Of a stretch of 64,000 nucleotides of DNA, positions 11,183 to 20,001 are shown piece after piece. Origin of the DNA: Paenibacillus sp. BIHB 4019. GTDB taxonomy: Bacteria; Bacillota; Bacilli; Paenibacillales; Paenibacillaceae. Below the pieces are notes generated by a model. That model saw only the letters and a list, made by a program, of their open reading frames with translations, searched no databases and was not told the origin of the DNA. Location: contig NZ_CP016808.1 of the NCBI RefSeq assembly GCF_002741035.1, positions 5,628,501 to 5,692,500 on the forward strand, in the 5' to 3' direction. The translations under genes and the position numbers were made by a program. Positions within the stretch are counted from its first letter, which is position 1, and each line of letters starts with the position of its first letter.

Positions 11183-11638
11183 ATGATGCAGGCGCCTACA
11201 AAAAAACAACCAGGACGAGCGCTGCTGCTCGTTGACGGACAATGCCAGCTGTGCAGCAAAATCTCGCAGTTCGTTATTGCCCATGATCCGGAAGCGTGCT
11301 TTCGCTTCGCTGCGCTGCAATCGCCAGCAGGGCAATATGTGCTGGAAGCATATTTGCTGCCTCCGAGCGACTTGGATACCTTCGTCATGATTGAGGATGG
11401 CTGCTGCTACACAAAATCGGAAGCAGCACTGCGCGTCTTGCGGCAATTAAACGGTCTTTGGCCGCTGTTATATGGCCTAATCATCCTTCCTGCTTTACTG
11501 AGAAACGTTGTTTATGATTGGATTGCGGCTAAGCGCTATGGTTGGTTTGGAGAAGTGGAGCATTGCTTGCTTCCAAACGCCAATCAGCGATCCCTTTTAA
11601 TAGAAGAAAAAGAGGAGGCAGCTCCCTATGTCAAGTAA
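11183..11638 (+). CDS. DCC-family (DUF393) thiol-disulfide oxidoreductase-like protein
   Basis: A 151-residue member of the DCC1/YuxK family, named for the N-terminal DxxCxxC motif, seen here as VDGQCQLC. The C-terminal part contains a hydrophobic segment around LNGLWPLLYGLIILPALL and the conserved RYGWFG-like ending. The fold is thioredoxin-like but substrates are not established. GGAGG precedes two in-frame ATG codons at 11183 and 11186; the second has the better spacing. It overlaps the next gene by 11 bases, so the two are coupled. The set DCC, SRPBCC-DoxX, DUF4166 and DUF3817 probably forms one operon, perhaps concerned with membrane redox or lipid chemistry, which is inference. Confidence 0.85.
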   Translation: MMQAPTKKQPGRALLLVDGQCQLCSKISQFVIAHDPEACFRFAALQSPAGQYVLEAYLLPPSDLDTFVMIEDGCCYTKSEAALRVLRQLNGLWPLLYGLIILPALLRNVVYDWIAAKRYGWFGEVEHCLLPNANQRSLLIEEKEEAAPYVK

Positions 11639-12566
11639 GCGAAGAGATAAGTCGATCTATGTCGAAACGACCATTCATACCGATTTGGATACGCTTTGGA
11701 ACTACACGCAAATTCCGAGCAAGCATGTACAGTGGGATATGCGCTTTACAAAAATTTTATATTTGCCCCGCCATACGGAAGAAGAAATGCAGAAATTTCA
11801 ATATCAAACACGCATCGGCTTTGGACTTGCGATAGCGGGCACAGGAGCGACTCGGGCAAGGTGGATAGAAAAAGAAGAAATTCAGTCCCGCCTGTCTACC
11901 CTTTCCTTCAGCTCGGAGCAGAAGCTGTCGCTGATTAGCAAGGGAAGAGGCTACTGGCAGTATACCGAGCAAGGAGACGACGTCATTTTTCTCACCCGCT
12001 ACGATTATCAAACGCGCTTTGGAGCTGCCGGTAAAGTGTTTGATCGCCTTCTATTTCGCCCGTTATTCGGCTGGGCAACCGCATGGAGCTTCGATGTGCT
12101 CAAAATATGGCTGGAGCAGCACATTCCGCCTGTGGCAACGATTCAGCGCGCATTCATTCATTACGCAAGCCTGGCGCTGCTCGCTGTCTTGTGGCTTTAT
12201 CAGGGCATTGTGCCCAAGCTGCTTTACCCGGAGACGGGAGAGCTTGCACAGATACAAGCCTCGGGGCTATTTTCAGGCTGGGAGCAGCAGGCACTCGTCC
12301 TTCTTGGGCTCGGGGAAGCGGCGCTGGCCATTATTTTCGTTATATTTCATCGTTTCCCGATCCTGTATAGCTTGCAGCTAGTCCTGCTTCTGCTCTTGCC
12401 GGCCGTTGCTCTGGCGAACAATCCAGAACTGCTGCAAGCCTCCTATAATCCGGCAACCATAACGATTCCGATGATTGGCCTATGCTTTGTGGCGTGGCGG
12501 ACATGCAAGGATCTGCCCAATGCGTCGCGCTGTTTACGCAAACCTAAGGCGAAAGCTAAATACTAG
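11628..12566 (+). CDS. SRPBCC-domain/DoxX-like fusion membrane protein
   Basis: A 312-residue protein in two parts. Residues 1-160 look like a START/SRPBCC hydrophobic-ligand domain (KSIYVETTIHTDLDTLW opening strand and a long final helix). Residues 175-300 form four membrane helices in the manner of DoxX-like proteins. It begins inside the end of the DCC gene (11-base overlap) and is followed 16 bases later by the DUF4166 gene. DoxX-like proteins are often linked to thiol redox partners, which fits the DCC neighbour. Function is not known, and the domain split is judged by eye. Confidence 0.75.
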   Translation: MSSKRRDKSIYVETTIHTDLDTLWNYTQIPSKHVQWDMRFTKILYLPRHTEEEMQKFQYQTRIGFGLAIAGTGATRARWIEKEEIQSRLSTLSFSSEQKLSLISKGRGYWQYTEQGDDVIFLTRYDYQTRFGAAGKVFDRLLFRPLFGWATAWSFDVLKIWLEQHIPPVATIQRAFIHYASLALLAVLWLYQGIVPKLLYPETGELAQIQASGLFSGWEQQALVLLGLGEAALAIIFVIFHRFPILYSLQLVLLLLLPAVALANNPELLQASYNPATITIPMIGLCFVAWRTCKDLPNASRCLRKPKAKAKY

Positions 12567-12582
12567 AAGGGGGACATTAACG

Positions 12583-13260
12583 ATGGGTTCGATTTATGAG
12601 CAAGTATTAGGAGCGGATTTTGCAAAGCTGCATCCCCGCATTCAAGAGCGGTTCGGCTTCAGCAGCACGGAAGGCATAGCTTCGATTGGCGAAGGCGTCA
12701 TGGAGGAAATTTGGTACAGCAAGCGGGTAGCCATCCCGCTTTATATTGGCAGCTCGCGCCATATTATGTTTCCGCAGGGAGGCAGACAAATTCCGTTCAC
12801 GATTGGGAATTATGCCTATGCCGACCGATTCGGCCGGGAAACGGTAACATGGAATAGAACGTTTAAATTTCCACAAAAAATACGAAGATTCGACGCTACG
12901 ATGATTTATAGTCGAAAAAGCAATAAAATTGTCGATTATTTAGGAACGAAACAGCATCTCGCAGTAGACCTCGATATTTCTGCCGTACCGGGAGGAGGCA
13001 TTCGCATCCGTTCAGGCGAGCAGCGCTTCTATGAGCGATATCTGCAGTTTCGTTTTCCGCGCCTGTTTACTGGCGAAGCCAATGTAACGGAGTGGTATGA
13101 TGATGAGCAGAAGAAATTTCGAATTTCGGTGCAGGTGGACAATCCGCTGCTGGGTACGATTTTTCGTTATACGGGTTCCTTTCAGGCTTATTTCATCGAT
13201 ACCGGCAAGCAGCCGATTCCGCTTGATGCGAAGCCTCTGCGCGAGGAGCGCAGGGAGTAG
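12583..13260 (+). CDS. DUF4166-domain protein
   Basis: A 225-residue soluble protein with the DUF4166 pattern: FAKLHPRIQERFG at the start, a middle beta-rich region with GRETVTWNRTFKFP, and a C-terminal VDNPLLGTIFRYTGSF block. Domain function is unknown; it is often found with DoxX- and SRPBCC-type proteins, as here. The start at 12583 follows GAAGGGGGAC at good spacing; the frame is open upstream into the previous gene but no site supports a longer product. No signal peptide or membrane helix is visible. Confidence 0.8.
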   Translation: MGSIYEQVLGADFAKLHPRIQERFGFSSTEGIASIGEGVMEEIWYSKRVAIPLYIGSSRHIMFPQGGRQIPFTIGNYAYADRFGRETVTWNRTFKFPQKIRRFDATMIYSRKSNKIVDYLGTKQHLAVDLDISAVPGGGIRIRSGEQRFYERYLQFRFPRLFTGEANVTEWYDDEQKKFRISVQVDNPLLGTIFRYTGSFQAYFIDTGKQPIPLDAKPLREERRE

Positions 13261-13356
13261 ATTCACAACTTGTTCAAAGTATGAATGCGTATTTCTCCCG
13301 CCTTGCTGGTATGATTAGGATGTGCTTGAAGATCATTTCGCCAGGAGGTAACACAG

Positions 13357-13650
13357 ATGTCAACCCATACGATGAAAACAGCGATCGGCCGGCTGCGCCT
13401 GTTCGGCATTACGGAAGGGATTTCGTTCTTGGTGCTGCTCTTTATTGCCATGCCGCTAAAGTACGGTGCAGGCATTGACGAAGCGGTTGCCATTACAGGG
13501 ATGCTGCATGGCTGGCTGTTTGTCATTTATCTAATCGGCATTGCCAACGCTTTTTTCGTTAAGCAATTATCCTTCTTTCATTCTTTTTTGGCAGTTGTTG
13601 CTGCCTTTGTACCATTTGGCCCATTTCTACTGGATCGCAAGCTGCGTTAA
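13357..13650 (+). CDS. DUF3817-family small membrane protein
   Basis: A 97-residue protein with three predicted membrane helices and the DUF3817 features: an early ITEGISFLVLL stretch, the MLHGWLFVIYL block, and PFGPFLLDRKLR at the C-terminus. Function is unknown. CAGGAGGTAACACAG places a strong ribosome binding site before the ATG at 13357. It lies 96 bases after the DUF4166 gene with no hairpin in between and is closed by a terminator at 13688-13724, so it is probably the last gene of the operon. Confidence 0.85.
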   Translation: MSTHTMKTAIGRLRLFGITEGISFLVLLFIAMPLKYGAGIDEAVAITGMLHGWLFVIYLIGIANAFFVKQLSFFHSFLAVVAAFVPFGPFLLDRKLR

Positions 13651-13687
13651 TAGAGGTAAATGCGATAAATGTCTCAATTGTACATGC

Positions 13688-13724
13688 AGTCTGGTGCCCC
13701 GTACTCGGGGAGCCAGACTTTTTC
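13688..13724 (+). terminator. Terminator after the DUF3817 gene
   Basis: Arms AGTCTGG and CCAGACT with an inner GCCCCG/CGGGG stem, followed by a T-run. Confidence 0.85.
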
Positions 13725-13953
13725 TTATATTCCGTGCACTTTCAGTAAAATTTTTTTGAAAAACGGTGTCTTAAGCACTAGTACGATTAAACCGAGATAT
13801 GCTATGTTATTTCTATGATTCATCCAACTCCCAATAGAGAACGAAGAAGTATTTTTTGGAAATCCATCCAAAAGAAGAGGATTTCGCCAAATCGTGTGGA
13901 AACTTACTTAACCAGTATTTGAGACATGACGAATAAGAATCCGAGGTAAATGA
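13725..13953. other. Intergenic region before the HD-GYP operon
   Basis: About 230 bases with no credible reading frame. I looked for a cyclic-di-GMP riboswitch because the operon downstream concerns that molecule, but the conserved GEMM motifs are not present. A promoter must lie here, but I cannot point to one with confidence. Confidence 0.5.
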
Positions 13954-15006
13954 ATGCAAAATTCAGTATTTTTCAAAAGTGTGATAAACTCTGATTCGAT
14001 CTTGGATTCTATTGGGTTGTTAGGGCAATACCTGGAGACATTGATCGGTTGCCAGCATATTTGTTTATTGCTGCCGCACGATAATGGGCGAAATAAGCTT
14101 ATACCATATTCTTTCAAAATCAATCAAACGGATCTGAAGCTGCTGCAGCAAATGGCGATAGACACCGATTTATTTTCAGACATGTCCTCGGGCATGCACC
14201 TCTGTATAACGATGAGCAGCGCCAAACCTGCGATTAAACTCCTGTCCATGACAACTTTCCAATCGCTATATACCTTTCACCTAAACCGTTCTGTCTATGG
14301 CGCAATTTTATTGTGCTTCCGTTCCCCAGTTCAGTTGACAGACGAGCAGCTTCATATCTGCCAGATGGTTACAATGCAAATGGAACAGTTAATCGAGAAA
14401 ATTTATTTTCGCAAACAGGTGTTGAAGCAGCAATCCTACGAGAATTTGGTCAACACATTGCGGATGAAGGATGGCTTTACGCTTAATCACTGTTATAATG
14501 TGGCCTTCTACGCTTCTTTGTTAGGCGCCAAAGTAGGGGTTGATGCTGAGCAGCTGGAGCAGCTCAAAATCTCGGCACTGCTGCATGACATTGGGAAAAT
14601 TGCCATACCGGATTCGATACTGCTCAAGCCTGATCGACTGACGGATGAAGAATTTTCGGTCATCAAACAGCATCCTGCAATCGGTTACGAACTGCTCAAG
14701 GATTTGCCTGATGTTCAGAAAATATTGCCTGTCGTACGATGGCATCATGAGCGTATTGATGGCAGTGGCTATCCGGACGGACTCAGCGGGGATGATATTC
14801 CTTTGCTTGTGCGGATTGTCAGCCTGGCAGACGCCTTTGACGCCATGACTTCCACAAGAGTGTACAGGCACTCCCTGCCTGTTTTCGAGGTTCGCAGGCA
14901 GCTGGAAATCAACGTAGGCAAGCAGTTTGACGGGCTGCTCGTGCAGGCATTTCTGCAAATGCTTGATGATCATATGATTATGGACAGATTGGTTTGGGAT
15001 GAGTGA
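13954..15006 (+). CDS. HD-GYP domain protein with N-terminal GAF-like domain
   Basis: A 350-residue protein. Residues 1-150 resemble a small GAF-like sensor; residues 165-345 form an HD-GYP domain with HD at 211-212 (LLHDIGKIAIPD), the HxGxxLL-like region KQHPAIGYELL, HHERIDGSGYP with GYP at 272-274, and SLADAFDAMTS. HD-GYP proteins hydrolyse cyclic-di-GMP to GMP using a di- or tri-metal site; all metal ligand motifs seem intact. The ATG follows CCGAGGTAAATGA. The next gene, a REC-GGDEF protein, starts 29 bases later, so synthesis and breakdown of cyclic-di-GMP are encoded together. No membrane segment is visible, so it is cytoplasmic. Confidence 0.9.
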   Translation: MQNSVFFKSVINSDSILDSIGLLGQYLETLIGCQHICLLLPHDNGRNKLIPYSFKINQTDLKLLQQMAIDTDLFSDMSSGMHLCITMSSAKPAIKLLSMTTFQSLYTFHLNRSVYGAILLCFRSPVQLTDEQLHICQMVTMQMEQLIEKIYFRKQVLKQQSYENLVNTLRMKDGFTLNHCYNVAFYASLLGAKVGVDAEQLEQLKISALLHDIGKIAIPDSILLKPDRLTDEEFSVIKQHPAIGYELLKDLPDVQKILPVVRWHHERIDGSGYPDGLSGDDIPLLVRIVSLADAFDAMTSTRVYRHSLPVFEVRRQLEINVGKQFDGLLVQAFLQMLDDHMIMDRLVWDE

Positions 15007-15035
15007 TTTTATAGTGAAGAAGGTTGGGGACATAT

Positions 15036-15926
15036 ATGCGCAAGAGGATTTTTATTGTCGACGATGAGCCTCACAACATCCATATACTCCGTGTTTTCTT
15101 GACATCGCTGAATTATGACATTTATGTAGCCGAGAACGGCAGGCAGGCGGTGGAAATGATTGACGCTGTTGCGCCGGACTTGATTTTACTGGATGTTATG
15201 ATGCCGGATTTGTCGGGATTTGAGGTTTATAAACGCTGGCTGGACAAAGATGATTTTGATGTGCCGATCATTTTTTTGTCTGCCAATGTGCAGAAGAAGG
15301 CGATGCTGGAAGGCCTTCAGCTTGGCGCATTCGATTATTTAACCAAGCCTTATGATCTCGATTTGCTGGAGATGAAGGTGTCGATTGCCTTGCAGCAAAA
15401 AATGAAGCTGTTCAATTTGAAGAAGGATAATGAGCAGCTTGCAGAGCTGGCTTATGTGGACGCACTAACGGGGCTTTACAATCGTACATATTTGGAAGTG
15501 GTCGCTCAGCAAATTAAAGACGGAGATAAGCATTATGAGTCCGTTCTGATGATTGACATGGATAATTTTAAAACGATTAACGACACCTTCGGCCATATGA
15601 TCGGCGACCAGACGCTTCGCGACATTGGAAACATCCTGTACCAGGTGCTGTCTCCTTATGTGCATGTGACTTTCCGCTATGGGGGAGACGAGTTTCTCGT
15701 TATATTACAGGATAGCGGAGCAGCGCTCGCGGCGGCGGAAGCCATTATTGCGGCTGTTGATCAAATACAGGTCGGCCATCCTTCTCAAAAGCAGATTCAA
15801 GTTTCCGTTAGCATCGGAGTGTCTCACAGCTTAGACTGCAATACCCTTCATCAGATGATATCGCAAGCGGACTCTGCATTGTTAGGCTCAAAACGAGGCG
15901 GCAGGCACCAAATAACGGTGAAGTAA
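15036..15926 (+). CDS. REC-GGDEF response regulator (diguanylate cyclase)
   Basis: A 296-residue protein. The receiver domain (1-120) has acidic residues at IFIVDDEP and phospho-acceptor Asp53 in LILLDVMMPD. A short coiled linker (122-140) leads to a GGDEF domain (about 145-296) with intact FRYGGDEF at 216-220 and DNFKTINDTFGH before it, so it should make cyclic-di-GMP. There is no RxxD inhibitory site at the usual position before GGDEF. ATG 15036 is chosen; an in-frame TTG at 15024 is possible but less well placed. The likely phospho-donor is the GAF-GAF histidine kinase encoded immediately downstream, which has no receiver of its own. Confidence 0.92.
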   Translation: MRKRIFIVDDEPHNIHILRVFLTSLNYDIYVAENGRQAVEMIDAVAPDLILLDVMMPDLSGFEVYKRWLDKDDFDVPIIFLSANVQKKAMLEGLQLGAFDYLTKPYDLDLLEMKVSIALQQKMKLFNLKKDNEQLAELAYVDALTGLYNRTYLEVVAQQIKDGDKHYESVLMIDMDNFKTINDTFGHMIGDQTLRDIGNILYQVLSPYVHVTFRYGGDEFLVILQDSGAALAAAEAIIAAVDQIQVGHPSQKQIQVSVSIGVSHSLDCNTLHQMISQADSALLGSKRGGRHQITVK

Positions 15927-15953
15927 TCTACGATGAATGGATGATGTGAAGTG

Positions 15954-17753
15954 ATGGAATTAAAGAGCTTCAAGAAGCTTTTTCATATGACCAAGATTAT
16001 TAACTCGCAATATGAGCAGTCCGAAATTTTACAAGTGTTTGTTGATGCAATAGCGAGTGAGATTACCCAGGCCGACCTTGTTGGCTTTTTTCTCAAGCAG
16101 CCGGATGGGACGTACAAGGGCTACAAAGGAAATAAAATGCCTGTCGATATAACAGAGCTTATCATTGATCCATTGAAGGACGCTTTCGTTCACGATATTA
16201 TGGAGAATCGCACGATTGGCTACATTCCCGATACGAGCAAAGACAATCGCATTGACGATACGAAAAAAAATCTGCTGAGCATCAAGTCGATTCTCGGGAT
16301 TCCGGTTATTGTCGATGATAAAATATTCGGCCTTGTGTTCGTTCATGACTTTGGCAAGCCTATGAATTTAACGCAGGAGCAAATGGACGTAACGGAAGCG
16401 TTCGTCAATATGGCCAGCGTGGCGATCCGCAATTTGCAAATGTTCGAGCAGTCGCAGGAGCTGCTGGAGAAGCAGCAATTGCTGCTTGATGCAACGAAGT
16501 CGCTGTCCAAATCGCTGTCCGTGCGCGAAGTTTTGAAAACCTGCTTTTATTATATGCAGCGTGCCAGCGGCTCCGATGATGTTGCCATTCATCTGTTCAA
16601 TGAGAAGGATCGGACAGTCGAGCCTTTCCATCTCTCTTCTCTGAATGTGAAGGAGGAGGACTGGCGCGGGAAGCATCGTGATGTAATCAAGCTGAATATC
16701 GACAGCGACAAGCTGTTTTACGAAGTCATTATGCACAAGAAGGCGATTTTCATACCGGATGTTTTTGCGGACGAGCGCCCTAATCATAAAGCGTGCGAAA
16801 TGTTTGGTATTAAAAGCTTGCTTGCGATACCGCTTGTTGCCAAGGGCAGCGTATTCGGCATTATTGCTATTCCTTCGATTCATAAACCTACAGCGTATGA
16901 GGAAGGCAAAATTGAGTTTTGCCATTCCATTGCTGATGTAACGGCAACGGCTTTGTCTAATGCTTTGCATACCGAGCATTTGGATCAGGCGGTAAGCGAG
17001 CGCTCGATGGAGCTGCAGCAGGCGAACTTCAAGCTGGAGGGGCTTGTGAAGGAACTCGAATATTTAAACGAGCTGAAAAATGATTTCATTGCGACGCTGT
17101 CGCATGAACTGAGAACGCCAATCACTGCAATCAAGGGCACCGTCGATATTTTGGGCAAAGGGCTGCTTGGTCAATTAAACGATGCACAGCATGATTTGCT
17201 TGATACGGCGGGCAGATCCATTGAACGTTTATTAAATCAGGTAAACGAGCTGCTTGATTTTGCCAAGATGGAAAATGGGAAATTTGAGCTCAGCTACAAG
17301 GTTGTCGATTTTAATGATTTAATTCATGAGGCAGCACGCATCGTCCAGTCGCTGGTCAATAAGAAGAAAATCAACCTGGAAATAGAAATCGAAGAGACGG
17401 CCGACATGATTATTCAGGCCGATCGGGAACGCATTTTGCAAATATTGCTGAATTTGTTGTCCAATTCGGTGAAATTCACGCCGCAGCAAGGCCAAATTAC
17501 GATCCGTGCTTCTTCTGACGATGAACATTTGAAGCTGGAAGTATGCGACAATGGCATCGGCATTCCGCTTGAGAAGCAAAAAAATATTTTCACGAAATTT
17601 TACCAGGTTAACAATCAAATTAATGGCACGGGGCTGGGGCTTGCTATCTCCAAGCAGCTGATCGAACTGCATGGCGGTCAAATCTGGTTTGAAAGTAATG
17701 AAGGAGCAGGCTCCATATTTACGTTTATGCTGCCAAAAAGGGGGCGGAGATAA
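15954..17753 (+). CDS. GAF-GAF sensor histidine kinase
   Basis: A 599-residue soluble kinase with no membrane helix. Two GAF domains occupy about 1-170 and 180-345, followed by a coiled-coil linker, a HisKA domain with phospho-acceptor H384 in TLSHELRTPITAIKGT, and an HATPase domain with NLLSNSVKFTP, VCDNGIGIP and GTGLGLAIS. GAF domains usually bind small cytoplasmic ligands or nucleotides. The start is taken as the ATG at 15954; a GTG directly before it is also possible. Its TAA overlaps the ATG of the next gene by one base (TAATG), so the kinase and the thiamine-diphosphate enzyme are translationally coupled. The natural partner is the upstream REC-GGDEF protein. Confidence 0.92.
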   Translation: MELKSFKKLFHMTKIINSQYEQSEILQVFVDAIASEITQADLVGFFLKQPDGTYKGYKGNKMPVDITELIIDPLKDAFVHDIMENRTIGYIPDTSKDNRIDDTKKNLLSIKSILGIPVIVDDKIFGLVFVHDFGKPMNLTQEQMDVTEAFVNMASVAIRNLQMFEQSQELLEKQQLLLDATKSLSKSLSVREVLKTCFYYMQRASGSDDVAIHLFNEKDRTVEPFHLSSLNVKEEDWRGKHRDVIKLNIDSDKLFYEVIMHKKAIFIPDVFADERPNHKACEMFGIKSLLAIPLVAKGSVFGIIAIPSIHKPTAYEEGKIEFCHSIADVTATALSNALHTEHLDQAVSERSMELQQANFKLEGLVKELEYLNELKNDFIATLSHELRTPITAIKGTVDILGKGLLGQLNDAQHDLLDTAGRSIERLLNQVNELLDFAKMENGKFELSYKVVDFNDLIHEAARIVQSLVNKKKINLEIEIEETADMIIQADRERILQILLNLLSNSVKFTPQQGQITIRASSDDEHLKLEVCDNGIGIPLEKQKNIFTKFYQVNNQINGTGLGLAISKQLIELHGGQIWFESNEGAGSIFTFMLPKRGRR

Positions 17754-19435
17754 TGCGTGCTATCGAAGCGGGTCTGCGTTTTTTGATCAAGCAGGGGGTT
17801 AAATATATATTTGGCATTCCTGCAGGTTCGATTAATGCCCTTTACGATTGTTTATATGATTTGCCCGAGCTGCAGGCGGTAGTCGCCAAGCATGAGACAA
17901 GCTCTGGCTATATGGCGGCAGCTTATACGCGAATCACCGGCATCCCGGCAGTTTGCGTGGGCTCCAGCGGCCCGGGAGCGACTAATTTGGTGACTCCAGC
18001 CGCTAACGCATGGAAAGAGAAGCTGCCCGTTATCTTCATCACTGGCTCGGTACCATCGCCGAAGCTTGGCAAAGGGGGCGCGCAGGAGCTCGGAGCTGAT
18101 CCGATTTTTTCGCCTGTCACAAAGCTCAGCCGGATGGTAATGAATGCGGAGGAGCTGCCGGCAGCTATTGCCGAGGCCTACTGGACGGCGATTAGCGGGG
18201 TTCCGGGACCGGTGCACCTGTCAATCCCTATCGACCTGCAAATGGCTGATATAGGCGAAATGGAGCTGCCTGAGCTGCCATTGATACAGGAGCAGATGGT
18301 ACCTGTAAATAAAGTGCTCATCGATGCGGCCTTGCAAGCTGTGCTGCAAGTTGGCGAGCGAGGAGCAATCTTGCTCGGACATGGGGCGAAAAGCGCCCCG
18401 GCGGAAGTGCTCGCATTTGCGGAGCGGACAGGCTGGATGGTCGCCACGACGCCGCGGGGCAAAGGAGCGTTCCCTGAGAACCATCCGCAATCGCTTGGTG
18501 TGTACGGACTGGCGGGCAATGATAAAGCGGTTGAATTTCTAAACAGCGATGGACATAAGCTTCTATTAGTGCTGGGGTCAAGCCTCGGCGAGCTTGCAAC
18601 CTGCAATTGGGAAGCACGGCTGACCGCAGGCAAGCAGCTTATTCATGTCGATTATGATGAGCGGGAGCTTGGACGCTGCTATGCAGCGGACATTGCGCTG
18701 CATGGTGAAATTGCGCATGTACTGCGCGAACTTAGCGCAGGGCTTGCTAAGGCAGGAAGCGGCTTGACTGCGGAGCGAAAAATGCTGCTGGAGCAGCTGC
18801 ATCTTGCACGGTTAGAGGCGGCGGCAGATGCTTCGGCAATGGAGACGTGGAATACACGTACAGCGATCCGTTTGCTTGGGGCAAACGCTCCAGAACAGAC
18901 CCGCTTTTACATCGATATCGGCGAATTTATGACCTATTCGATTCAAAATTTGCTTATTCGTGAGCAGCAGCAATTCGATATTAATATTAATTTTGGCGGC
19001 ATGGGCTCTGGCATAGCGGGCTCGCTGGGCGCGAAGCTTGCAGAGCCTGATCGTCCCGTGCTTTGCATAACGGGGGACGGCTGCTTTTTTATGCATGGCC
19101 TTGAAGTAATGACGGCGAAAGAATACGGTTTGCCAATCGTTTTCGTAGTCATTAACAATGCTCGATTGGGCATGGTGTACCATGGTCATATGCTGCAATA
19201 CGAGCGCTGTCTCAGCGATTTCTCGCAGCAGCGCGTCAGCATTGCAGCAGTCGCACAGTCGCTTGGCATCCGCTATGTGCAAGTCGAATCCACGGTGCAG
19301 CTTCAAGCCGAGCACGTGCAGCAGTGGTTTGCTGAAGGCAAAAGTGGACCTATCGTCGTAGAAATTATTGTGGATGGCAATGAAATTCCGCCAATGGGCG
19401 AACGAGTGAAGTTTTTGCAAGGCGCGACGTATTAA
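17753..19435 (+). CDS. Thiamine-diphosphate-dependent enzyme, acetolactate synthase/pyruvate oxidase-like
   Basis: A 560-residue protein with three domains typical of the family: N-terminal PYR domain (1-170) with catalytic Glu48 in AKHETSSG, central domain (190-330), and C-terminal PP domain with the diphosphate/metal motif GDG near residue 441 ending in INN near 468. The opening GIPAGSINALYDCL resembles pyruvate oxidases and acetolactate synthases. Substrate cannot be settled; FAD binding is uncertain. It starts on the last base of the kinase stop codon after GGGGGCGGAGA, so it is made with the cyclic-di-GMP signalling proteins. That coupling is unusual and suggests that the enzyme or its 2-oxoacid substrate is part of the regulated response. 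Confidence 0.85.
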   Translation: MRAIEAGLRFLIKQGVKYIFGIPAGSINALYDCLYDLPELQAVVAKHETSSGYMAAAYTRITGIPAVCVGSSGPGATNLVTPAANAWKEKLPVIFITGSVPSPKLGKGGAQELGADPIFSPVTKLSRMVMNAEELPAAIAEAYWTAISGVPGPVHLSIPIDLQMADIGEMELPELPLIQEQMVPVNKVLIDAALQAVLQVGERGAILLGHGAKSAPAEVLAFAERTGWMVATTPRGKGAFPENHPQSLGVYGLAGNDKAVEFLNSDGHKLLLVLGSSLGELATCNWEARLTAGKQLIHVDYDERELGRCYAADIALHGEIAHVLRELSAGLAKAGSGLTAERKMLLEQLHLARLEAAADASAMETWNTRTAIRLLGANAPEQTRFYIDIGEFMTYSIQNLLIREQQQFDININFGGMGSGIAGSLGAKLAEPDRPVLCITGDGCFFMHGLEVMTAKEYGLPIVFVVINNARLGMVYHGHMLQYERCLSDFSQQRVSIAAVAQSLGIRYVQVESTVQLQAEHVQQWFAEGKSGPIVVEIIVDGNEIPPMGERVKFLQGATY

Positions 19436-19467
19436 GGCTCAAACAGGAAAATGGTCAATCTGAAAAT

Positions 19468-19510
19468 AAAAACGCTAAGCCATCGAAAGATAGAGGCTTA
19501 GCGTTTTTTA
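19468..19510 (+). terminator. Terminator of the signalling operon
   Basis: Arms AAAACGCTAAGCC and GGCTTAGCGTTTT with a 12-base loop, followed by a T-run. Confidence 0.9.
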
Positions 19511-19705
19511 TTGCGGACTAGGGTGTGCATTCAAACCGGAGTCAGCCTGCAATTCCTTGCTCAAAGCTTATTCGCTGCTGGAGAACCGATGCCAAACTCA
19601 ATCTGGTGACTCAAGAATTAGACTTGAGAACCGAAACATGCGATTGTTACTGAAAACACGATTGCTTAGAGCACACAGCTGCTCGGGGTCGCTCCCTTTT
19701 TTTTG

Positions 19706-19834
19706 GCGGACTGAGGTTCCACTATTCTGGATTTTGGCCCGGTTTCAGGCTGTAAGCGGACAGGAAAGCCGTTATCCCCCTCATTATCCCGTCAAAATGG
19801 TCATTTACAGCACAATAGTGGCTCCTGAGTCCGC
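19706..19834. repeat. 129-bp element with imperfect 24-base terminal inverted repeats
   Basis: The left end GCGGACTGAGG...CCACTATT (19706-19729) is matched by the right end AATAGTGG...AGTCCGC (19811-19834) in inverted orientation, with a few mismatches. Outside this pair, ACACAGCTGCT at 19673-19683 and AGCAGCTGCTGTGT at 19868-19880 also partly pair, so the whole element may run from about 19670 to 19890. There is no transposase frame inside. This resembles a small non-autonomous (MITE-like) or palindromic intergenic element. The rest of 19511-20001 holds no credible gene. Confidence 0.6.
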
Positions 19835-20001
19835 AGCCTGTGCCTAACTCGCGATTCTGTTGAAATAGCAGCTGCTGTGTCCGCCAAATCTATCTTTGTT
19901 CTATCTTTGTTTAGGGTATATTCACTAGTAGAGGCCATACATACGTCTGACGCTAAATTTGGTCACGATCTCGCTTGCTTAAGTTTGCTTGCACGCCCTA
20001 G

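Noticed and set aside
13725..13953. Cyclic-di-GMP riboswitch before the HD-GYP operon
   Set aside because: The conserved GEMM motifs could not be found on the plus strand.
19557..19847. 96-residue frame downstream of the signalling operon
   Set aside because: It runs through the palindromic element, lacks a ribosome binding site and shows no protein-like pattern.
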